From Chaenocephalus aceratus (lineage: Eukaryota > Chordata > Actinopteri > Perciformes > Channichthyidae), in contig CM043787.1 of assembly GCA_023974075.1 (NCBI GenBank), positions 34,753,718 through 34,817,717 of the forward strand: a stretch of DNA of 64,000 nt. The letters are read 5' to 3'. Shown one piece after another: positions 1 to 9,781 of the stretch. The position numbers and the translations under genes were made by a program. Under the pieces are notes generated by a model, which saw only the letters and a program-made list of their open reading frames with translations, was not told the origin of the DNA and did no database searches. How positions within the stretch are numbered: position 1 is the first letter of the stretch; the number at the start of each line of letters is the position of its first letter.

Positions 1-3000
1 AACACCATGACAACTATATACTAAAAAATGACAGAACAAGTTGCCTTTTGGGTGGCTGCTGCTAATACTACAATCAAATTCAAACAATCTACATCAATTT
101 TGTAAGCATTCTTGCCAAAGAAAATTCTTTAAGTTATTCCCCTGTACTTATATCCGCAAGGTCACAGGGGATAAAGTCTAGCAAAGTATGCATTGTGCAG
201 GAGACAGGTACACATGATGGATCTGACAAAGACAGATCATCACTTGGACACATTTGGACAATATCTTATGGTAATTTCCCAGCTCTGAAGAGTAGGTTAA
301 CGTGGCATGCATTGACCATAATCATTATGTTTCTCCAAACCCTTCATTTCGGTTCCAAAAAAAATGTTTACCATCTGACATGTGCCCATGGTCACGCTTG
401 AGATTGATCTCCATATTTAAGTATGGGGAAGGCTGTTTATTACTCGTGTAATGAAAGCTACCACACTTCCTAAATCATGCAGTTACCAAAACACTTTACA
501 CAAACTGCCACAGATGCAGATCAAAAAGGAGAATTATATTTTACAATAGCTCAGAGAACATTTGAAAAAAGAACATTTGTTTAGAGGTAAATATACCTCT
601 AAATTCAGGTTCCCCCAGACCACAATGTGGGACTTCTTAAGAGACTATAAATAATGATAAGGATCTCCAAAATGTCAAAGACAGCTGTGTAAAATGTGAG
701 GCAATAGTAAAACAAAGCGAGAAAGCCATTTTCTATCATGGATGAAACACAAAAGACTGTTGTAAGGGAGATGCTTCACAGAGCAGGATATAGTAAATCC
801 TACTTGTCAGGAAGCATAAGACAAAGGCTGTCAACATAAAGAGGAAATACCTATCTCATGTTTTGTTGTAGAAGACAAATGTGACCCCTGAGACTGTCCA
901 AACAAAGACAATACATCACTGCTCCCATTCGATGCAAACATACTGAAGGAGGGGCTGTTTTCTTTCATTGTTAATCTTGCAGGACAATCACATTTGACCT
1001 ATATTTACTCATTTACTTAGAGTTCTAAGCACAATGTTGAAGTGTGAGGCATGATCATAAAGGGGACTGTTGCGGCTAATAGCTTTACACTGAAATATTC
1101 TTCTATCAGATGATGCACTTTTATCTATCTCAAAGTAACAATGCAACTAGTATAATATAATGGATGTCTAGTCAATTTGATGACATAATATAATGACAAA
1201 GTTAATGAATATGATACATCATGGTCTGAGCTGGCATTCTCTTGGAATTGTGGATTGGAAGTATCCACAAAAAAAGTAAGATTTCTGGCAGACTGAACTC
1301 TTTCTCATCTGGCATCCTTCCTGAGAGTTCAGCCTCATTACTGATCTGTGAAATTAGCAAGATATTTATTCCAGATAAACCTCCTAAAGACAAGTTCCAG
1401 TGCACCTCTCTGATTTGATGGTATAACAGTTATTTGACCCGACAAAGTACGCCATAAAAAAAAATATATAAAAAGGGATTCCTATGATGTACACAGCCAA
1501 TGCTATACGAAGTATTAATCACCGCTGTTTTAGCAGAATCAAAGTCTCCTATTTATTTGGGGCTAACCTATTTTCAAAATAATTTAGGGCAAAGCTTCCT
1601 CCTTTCCTTCATGTTTCCCAGTGCCTTTCACCTTGGTGACCTGCTGTTCAATTCAAATGCTTTTAAAAGATACCATCAGTTCATCATTTGCAGGAAAACA
1701 GTCCAACATTAAAAGCAGCTGAATGTTCGGAGTGTGTCGTTTAAAGTACATGTGGAACATGAAACCTGATTTATTAAGGCCAGTTTGAATTAACAGATAT
1801 TTTAGCTAAAAGGTTTATCAGGCACCAAAATTCACAAAATGTGCAGGTTATAAAAAAAGGTTTTCACGGAATATAAAGCAATGACTGCTATAAAGACACG
1901 AAAAATACTGGGAACAGAATGTAACAAATACTATTAATAGGGATTTTTGAGGGAAAGTACAGTTCACAAGATGAAACAGACTGTGAATTCAACCATTTTT
2001 CCGACATTATATTCCAAAGCCTCAAAACCATGACAAAAAGACACCTTTAGTCCAGGATACAGCAGAAGTTAAAACGTTTCTGCACTTGAATAAAGCCCGC
2101 TCACAAAGACTTTTCTAGTAGAAAAAATAAAGTTGCCTATCCCTGTTCTCAACTGTATAACCATACTAGTATGAAAAACTGTACATTTCACTATCACAAA
2201 CTTTTTGTCAAAATGTTAATTAACTACAAAAAAGCATTACAGTACTGAATCCTCAGACTTTTAAACCAAATCTGCCAAGCTTCACCAAATGCGGTTCGAT
2301 TTATTCGCTTGCTGGCAAAGCAGCAACAATGAGAGATTCTTTTTTCTTCATGAGAAGAAACCTGAATGTAATTGTGTTTCCATTTACTATCCATCAATAT
2401 CTTGGAGATATTGTATCCCTTTCTTCTTTTCATAATTCTGCATGGTACAATTGCTGAGAGTCTAATGAGAATGAATGAAAGAAAAGCAGAGCAGGAAAAT
2501 GGCTACCGGGTCTCCCATTCTCCTCAGTCTATGCTGGCGGGTTTTTTATTAATTTTATTTAATTATCCCACAAAGCTCTTTTTTTTACACTGGGCCATCT
2601 CTGCCTGTGTCCTACTCCCACTGTGTGAGCTTTGTAATTTAATAAAGCTTCATTTAAAGAGAGAAGTTGATTAAAAAATTAAGCTCCAGTGATCACTACA
2701 GCCTCAGCCCTCCCCATTTTATGAAAAGATCCAATATATCATATTATGTCGGGCAGAAATTATCACCGCAGGACAAGTTAATGCTTTCCATACAATTTTA
2801 TGACAATGAAAGCAAAACTAATATGGGAAATGTCCCACTAAAACATGGAGAAGTACGTAAGGTTAAACAAATGTCACTCCTTCACTATACTGTAGGTTAG
2901 TTTTGTTTTTTCTTGTTGCTGCTGTCTGCCTATCATTCACATGTTTTTACATTTATAATTCAAGATGTTCTACTTCTGACAGCAGGTGAATGCCAAAACT

Positions 3001-6000
3001 TGCTGGCAATCTGTGAAGGAGACGTCTTATATTTCTACCTCTTTAGAGTGAATGATGACACTGAGCTGCAATACTGAATTGAGGATATTCCAGCCTCCTG
3101 CCCTCTGCTTGGTTTCACTGTACAGCCTAATTACTTATACTCATATAAAGCCTTTGAAATACAATCTCCTTAAGATATCCCATCTGTGCAGCAAAGTCTA
3201 CACAGGCACACACAGTCACTAATATAGAAAATGTGCAAGCTGTCAATTCCTATTACAAAATAGAGGAGGGGAAATAAATGATAAATGCAATATCTACACT
3301 GCAGCTTAGAGTTAAATACCTTCTCACTGCTGGAGAAACATAATCCACACAATTAATGCTTGAAAATTATAGCCTGGATCTAGTGGCAGTTTTGAACCAT
3401 AAGTTATTGATTTTGAAATGAAAACCTGTACTCTTCAAGGTTAAATCCAGTCCAGCCTCATTACTGCTCTGTCCTTGAGAGGGGCTGCTGCAAGGAGCAG
3501 AGAGGACTGCTTTAATGAAGGTGAATTTAATGGGATTTAATGTAGCTGGGGGCAATGGAGCAGCAGAGATATGGTTTTAACAAAGAGCAAGGGACCAAGG
3601 GTACAGCCATTTTCCTTTCTTTTTATTTATTTCACATTTGGCACATCTGACTCAGCCCCAAGAGTCAGTGGTTACACTTCTTCAGTCAGGACAATGCAGG
3701 CCTCTTGCTTTCCATCTTAGCATTCACAAAGTTATTGTATAACATAGGATAATTTTAACATGATGTTCGAATTACATTTTGTAAACACTTAACCATGATC
3801 TTTAAATGTTACTTTTTGTTCTTTTATTTCGGTTCTTTTATATAACATGTGAGTGTTACATATTTTAACATGTTTTTTTCAACATGGTATATCAAATACT
3901 TGACCCTCAGTATTAATGTGTTTATGTCCTGCAGTAAGGAAAAACACTCTAATGTTATATTGCAGAAAATGCTTCTAAAGGTTTTATGGGCAGGCAGTAT
4001 TCCACTTTCACAGATATGTGTAAAACATTTTCGGTGAGCCCAGCAGAGACCAGAATAACATTTTTGTTAAAACCTACACCCAACTTACTAAGATTTAAAA
4101 CAACTTACAATTCCCTCTTCTTTTTGATAAGCTATTGCTTAATTCATATCATGCCCCTCAATGTTCTGCTTAAAACAAAGCTTTTATAAAATAATTGTTA
4201 CCAGTCTTTGAATGTCATAACCCGGTACCATTATTAATTGTGTGGAGCTCTCATAAATGCTGGATCCATTTGCATCACATCGTTTGGCCCTTCATCTGTG
4301 AGGTCATGATCACATGGCTGGGCCCTCAGCTTTTGTTAACTTGATTTGAACAGTGTGTGCTTCCTGCAAATAACATCGAAAGGCATGCGCCTAAAGTAAT
4401 GCCCCATAAATATGCCAAAATCTTAAAAAGTAGACAAATAAAAGGAAAATGTTGATACCTGGTTTTGTAACCCTTGCACGTGTTCTTTCCTTCCAAACTA
4501 TTTCCTCTCTGAAGATCTGAAGGAGCGCTGACAGGGTGCTATCTCACAAACAGAAAGAAATGGGGAAAGCAAAGATGTCATTACAAATGCCAATGCCATG
4601 ATATAATTCATACAGCTATGTTATCAGTAGCAATTCTTAATAATCATACGGGGCCAACAGCCAAACTCATTACTGATCGTTGCCTTTCCTTTCTCAGTGG
4701 CTGGATGCAGTATAACATTTCACTTCTCTTACTGTATATCCCTCACTTATTCTCCTCAAAACACAAGTAGGAAAAGTCTTTCTATCGCCTGCTTCAGTGA
4801 AATAATATTCTTCTCTGTATTTTAAATGCTGAATCACACTGCAGGTGGTATGTTTAAACAATTAATATCTCTGAAAGATCAAATACAGAGCATATATGTA
4901 AAGACATTAGGTACATACACAACATAATTAAGGAAGGCTTTTGAAGAACACTAACCCTGCCAGTGTGGATATGATACTTAAGCACTAAGGAAATGAGAAA
5001 GTGGCATAGGCTATCCAGATTGCTTTTTTTTCTGTCGTGAGAAATTTGAGGAAGAAGATACAAGACATGACTGACAGAGGTACTAACCCTTGAACAATGG
5101 TGCGCAAATGATTGACATGCATACAGACAAGACACAGCATATTAACAGGGCCATTATTAATGTGTCTGCATTCCAGGATCTTCTTTACTAACTACCTAGC
5201 ACCCATCTGCCTGTGAGATCATGGCAATTTTGTTTCAACTTCAAAGGTTTCAAAATAACTGTTCACAAAAGAAAATCAAGCCAACTTTTAATAAAATAAA
5301 ATGAGAAAATCAGAAATGAAATACATGGATAATTAACATAACATTTTATTGGTCAGTGCTGGAAATGTAATTGAAAAAGATCAAATATTTTTCTAAGAAA
5401 TCTTTAAACGTCCTTGAAGAGCTCCCCTGCTGACCCACAAGAAATGTCTTCCAGATTTTACATTTTCAGAGGAATTTCATCTTTATTTTTAAGTGGATTT
5501 AAGGAACCTTGTCCATGCCAGTTAAGTTTTCAAAATTACAAAAAAAAAGCTGTGATAGCTTGAGCTGTATAGCTGTATAAAAAGAGCCACATTGTTCGCA
5601 CATCTGCATTTTCCATTTCATCTTTGACATTCATTGGTGCTGTCTGTAATCCCTCAAACATGACTAATGGGAAACATTAAGTACAGGTCTTGGAACAAAT
5701 GGTTTTAATTAAAATGCTGGTTCACAGAGGAAATATATTTTTTTAAATCACTCTTCACTGAACCTTATGTTTTTCTTTTATCTGTTGTTGCGGACACACT
5801 AAGACCTCAGAAAAGAAAAAGGAAGAAGAACGATACAGAATCAGCCCAATTGCAGTCATCAAATCACATTTGCCCACTGAACACAATATGGGGGGAAATG
5901 TCAAAGTTGCTGAAGATACAACTTCAAACAATTATTAACCCTGACACAAAGCCTCAATGCTTTTGCTGTTGGGTTTCCTTTGTACAAAACCAAAAAAAGT

Positions 6001-7356
6001 TATTTAAACAGATGTTTGGCATATGAAGCATCTTGAGAAGACCACGCCAATATTAGCTTTATTCATTCTGACAAGGGAACCGGCAGAAGGGGTTCCCCAC
6101 TTGAGCTTGGTTCTTACTCTTTCTTTAACTTCTGAAGGAATGGTTTGTTCAACCCACACATCTCAACTTACTTAATCTACAGCACTCATGTTCATTGTGA
6201 CACCATGACCTTGACACTTTAGAAGTAAATGACATAAGGGCATAATCACTATAACAGCTCTGACTTTAGGAGCCACTTGAATAACGCACTTGGGCTTTGA
6301 TGCCACAAGTTTCATCACTTTCAAAGAACGGCAAAAAGAAACCTAAGCCAGTATATTAGAGGTTGTATCCAGAATATAAACTGCAGTTGGAAATTGATAT
6401 TGGAAAGACTTTACAATACCCCAAAACAATAATTGTATATTTTCAGAGGACTAATCCCTGAGAAGTGTACGTCCACAATCCTTTGGGCAGTAAATATATG
6501 AGCAAAATGTTACAGTTCAAGGTGCAATGTTAAGACAAAGTAGTGTCTCAATTGTATGCACAGAGTTCATGTAGCAATGGCAGCAATACATCTACTCAAC
6601 AAAGAAATGTGTGTATAACGGAAAATTACTTTGTATAACTTTATTTCCTGACAAACATGTGTATGTGTTAAGATTACATGTCTAATGGTCACAGTCATTT
6701 TGTGCTGTTGAAACAAGATTAATGCATGCATAGTTTTTTAGAAATAGGGCACACCTTTTCTAACCCACTTTACCTGTAGCCTAATACAAATAACCCAGTA
6801 CTTGTATTGTTCTCAAAAGGTTTCTAAAACATTAAAGTAGTGAATAACATAAAACATGGACCACTTTGACTGAATAGGAATGACTTATATTCAGTCAACT
6901 AACTATACTTTCTTTTATTTCCCTTTTTGCAGCTCATAATATGAGTTCAGACTATGGCTAAAAAGTTATCTAGAAATACATTGCCTAAATATTCAGCACA
7001 TAATGCAGCAACTGTTAGGTTATCTAATGGTGTTATGCTTATGACACCTGATAACTGTCTGGAATAAGAGCTTCAGTCTGGTTGTCTTCTTCTTCAGACA
7101 AATCTCTTGATCTTAAATTAACTTTTGTTCGCTAAATGTTTGTTTACTTTCTTCCGCTCACCTGGAAACCCAGCGCCATTTCTTGCAGTGTTCTGCTGGT
7201 GTTCAACATGTATAATTTATGTTATGTAAATAAAAAATGCTATTGGTTTGGTAGTTTGTAGTTGACCCAGTCACCAGTTTATGGCCATACGTTTTGTAGC
7301 ATCGTGTTTCAACCAGTTTCAACCATCAGATAATTTGCATCGTTTAACAGAGACAT
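1..7356. other. AT-rich non-coding DNA, no gene recognised
   Basis: No open frame here exceeds about 100 codons and none resembles a known protein family. The sequence is mostly single-copy in appearance, with short A/T runs. A few stretches look less random and could be conserved non-coding elements, notably 2430-2760 (A/T-rich homeodomain-like cores), 3370-3560 and 4250-4350 (an ATTTGCAT octamer). That reading is inference only; no comparison was possible. Confidence 0.6.
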
Positions 7357-7482
7357 ACTAGGCTTGTTTGAGACGCGTTGCGGCTTGCCTCGAAAGTAGA
7401 CGAGAATAGCCGATCGCAGCCGGGGGAGGTCTCAAAAGGCTCGCCTGAAGTCGGACGTCGGACAGCTCGGAGTCGCCTTCCT

Positions 7483-7512
7483 CTTCTTCTTCTTCTTCTT
7501 CTTCTTCTTCTC
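7483..7512. repeat. (CTT)n microsatellite
   Basis: About ten perfect CTT triplets. The arginine-rich minus-strand frame and leucine-rich plus-strand frame that cross it are products of the repeat, not genes. Confidence 0.95.
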
Positions 7513-8290
7513 TCGGTTTTTTGGCAGATTGCAAACAACTTTAAGGTGCATACCGCCACCTCCGGAGTCGGCTTGACTCGGTTTGCATTTATAAAGAATG
7601 CACAAATGTGTTTAATCGTTAATGTCAGATATGTACTAAGTAAATACATTTGTTCCTGCTCAAGATTAGATTCAACTGTATTGTTATTGCACATATTACA
7701 GGTACTGAGACAACGAAATGCAGTTTAGCTTCTAACCAGGTGCAACAAGCAGTAAAGTGAAAAGTAATGTACACAATAGACAGAATAAATTATAGAATGA
7801 ATTGAATGATGAATAAACAGTGAGGAGTATGAATACACAGATATCAGCCCGTGAGCAGTATGAACAGTGTGTATGAATATGCTAAGATATATAAAGTATG
7901 AAAACGGTAAGCAGTGCAAGTATAATATAAAATATATAGATATTAATTTCATTTTGATAAACATTGTGGAACAATGATGAAAAATCTGAATGGAAGTGGC
8001 GACGTAAAACTGACACAAAACAACAACAAACTTTTGCCGAGACAATTGAAGAGTTTCATCAGCAGCACGTGGTAAAAACCACCAATGAGCGCTCAGCTCG
8101 AGATACCAGCGAGTCGTTTCCCATCAAGCATTTCGCTTCCGCAGCCCGTGGAGAGGAACTGCGCCGCCTCGCCTCGCTCTCAAGGCTGCGGGCGTCTTTG
8201 TCCTGCGAGATTTCAACGTCTCATGTAGGCGAGCCTCCAGAGCAAGTCGGACAAAATGACTAACCATCATGCAACGCACTAGCAAGACGT

Positions 8291-8374
8291 TAATCGCAAC
8301 TGCGCAGGTCTCGCTTGTCTCAAACAAGCCTCTTGATCGCAACTGCGCAGGTCTCGCTTGTCTCAAACAAGCCT
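8291..8374. repeat. Tandem duplication of the transposon's right terminus
   Basis: A 41-43 bp unit containing ATCGCAACTGCGCAGGTCTC and ending in the terminal inverted repeat occurs twice head to tail (8291-8331 and 8332-8374). Either copy could serve as the transposon end. Confidence 0.85.
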
Positions 8375-8437
8375 ACTGTATTAGAGGCAAACACATCTGT
8401 TTTTTGGAAAGTAGGCCTCACGGTAAAAGTGTGAGAG

Positions 8438-8533
8438 TATAATAAGCCTATGTCTAAAATGGACAACATTGTTAGGAGATTTAAACTATACAGCGGTTCT
8501 GCACTGCGGTCACTCAGCCGCCTCTCGCGTTTG
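8438..8533 (+). repeat. 96-bp inverted repeat, left member
   Basis: It matches the reverse complement of 14688-14783 base for base as far as I can read. The two members bracket DIRS copy 1 and its flanking direct repeats. Family unknown. Confidence 0.9.
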
Positions 8534-8658
8534 CGTGCACACTACAGCTTCGACAGCTTCAAAAACGGTTTCCAACGCGTCTGCCCATTCACTTTGAATG
8601 GGGTGACCTCACGTTGCCTCGCTTTTCGCCGAACTGAATTGTGGGTAGCATAGCGGTC

Positions 8659-8697
8659 CGTCTCCGGCGTCTCCGGCGTCTCCGGCGTCTCCGGCGT
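8659..8697. repeat. 9-bp minisatellite (CGTCTCCGG)4
   Basis: Four perfect tandem copies of CGTCTCCGG followed by a partial unit. The surroundings (8540-8760) contain two similar phrases around CACACTACAGCTTC, at about 8538 and 8709, which suggests an old repeat with related arms, possibly a degraded DNA transposon. Confidence 0.9.
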
Positions 8698-8852
8698 CAC
8701 GGAGCGTCCACACTACAGCTTCAAAAAAAGCTTGGAGCTGGGCGTGTCTGGAGCTTGGGGATTTTATTCGAGCAACGTGACCAATAACCAATCACATGAA
8801 TCTCCCGCCCCCGACATACAAAGCAAAAAACCCCGAGCAGTTTATGCGAGCA

Positions 8853-8875
8853 ATATATATATATATATATATATA
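8853..8875. repeat. (AT)n microsatellite
   Basis: About eleven AT dinucleotides inside an otherwise unremarkable repeat-derived stretch. Confidence 0.9.
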
Positions 8876-9229
8876 AACTCCCCAAACAGGCGAAAACCTA
8901 CCAGTTTCACCCACTGTCTCTGCCACCTCCCTCCATGACTGGTTCTTCCGGTTTGTATCCCGGTAGGTGAAGAGGGTCTGGTCATTCAAAACCGGGTGAT
9001 TTGCTACGGCGATAATTAGTTTCTCCTCCATCTTTTTTTGAAATATAGAAATGAATGGCACGATATCTCTCACAGCTTAAACGCGGTTTGATTGGCTAGG
9101 CCTTGTGCTGTCAGATTTTCAGAAACGGGATTTCTCCCGATTTTCTCCCGCAACCTCACGAAGAACTAATTACAACAAAAAAGAATTCCCTCATCAAACT
9201 TAGCAGAAGTGGCATGATTTTGTTCTCAG

Positions 9230-9381
9230 CAGGGGACTTTGACTTTGAGTATTTCCCAAAAAAAACACAGTAAAAGTACTTCAATGTATTAGGCTAACTA
9301 AAACAAAGTCAAACAGTATCAATTTCATTAAGAAACTAATGGTAACATTATATGTTTATCATTCATCAAAGATAGCAGAAA
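9230..9381 (+). repeat. Diverged direct repeat, left of DIRS copy 1
   Basis: About 150 bp that aligns with 14511-14665 in the same orientation. Both begin GGGGACTTTGAC, share the order AGTCAAAC, TTAAGAA, TGGTAACA, ATCA(C)T(C)GTCAAA-like blocks, and end in ATAGCAG. They are clearly homologous but well diverged. The DIRS left end starts immediately after this copy. Confidence 0.7.
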
Positions 9382-9726
9382 AACTATAGGTTACTTACGT
9401 AACCCCAGTGCTCAGAGTAACATGAAGTGAGATGTCTCACTATGGGATGCGCCTCATCGCGGAGCAAACAGAAGCATCAATCTCATTACGCCAATCCTGA
9501 TTGGCTGGTGATCTTGACGTCAACTTCAGGGGAAATCACCCCCTATAAGTAGCCTGCGCCACGACGCATGCGTCATTCAAAATAAGCACCTCTTCTCGCT
9601 TCACCATAGCAAGGAGGGCCGTCTGGTGAGACATCTCACTTCATGTTACTCTGACACCTGGGGTTACGTAAGTAACCTATAGTTCTCATTCATAACACTC
9701 CGTTCGATGTCTCACTATGGGATATT
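9382..9726 (-). repeat. 3' terminal repeat and internal complementary region of DIRS copy 1
   Basis: In plus-strand order: an arm with GGTTACTTACGTAACCCC (9388 on), the terminal repeat shared with 14300-14486 in inverted orientation, the opposite arm GGGGTTACGTAAGTAACC ending at 9685, then 9684-9726, a copy of the element's own 5' end. The two GTTACTTACGTAAC arms can fold on each other. This matches the known DIRS arrangement in which the internal complementary region templates circle completion. Confidence 0.88.
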
Positions 9727-9781
9727 GTAGCTCCCGTATTGCCAGACGAGCTTATCTCGAAGATCACCGATCAACCAGAAT

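Larger units (their letters stand above)
7360..8374. mobile_element. Non-autonomous TIR DNA transposon with 3-bp target duplication
   Basis: The left end reads AGGCTTGTTTGAGAC and the right end is its inverse, GTCTCAAACAAGCCT with one extra T, so both termini share at least 14 bp. Each end is flanked by ACT (7357-7359 and 8375-8377), a 3-bp duplication. Three-base duplications are typical of PIF/Harbinger elements, but their usual target is TWA, so the family is uncertain. The 1015-bp interior carries a CTT microsatellite and no transposase domain; open frames of 116 and 99 codons inside it are low-complexity or meaningless. Confidence 0.6.

Noticed and set aside
7344..7728. Overlapping 116-codon frames on both strands, one with an arginine run
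   Set aside because: The runs come from the CTT microsatellite; no domain and no splice context.
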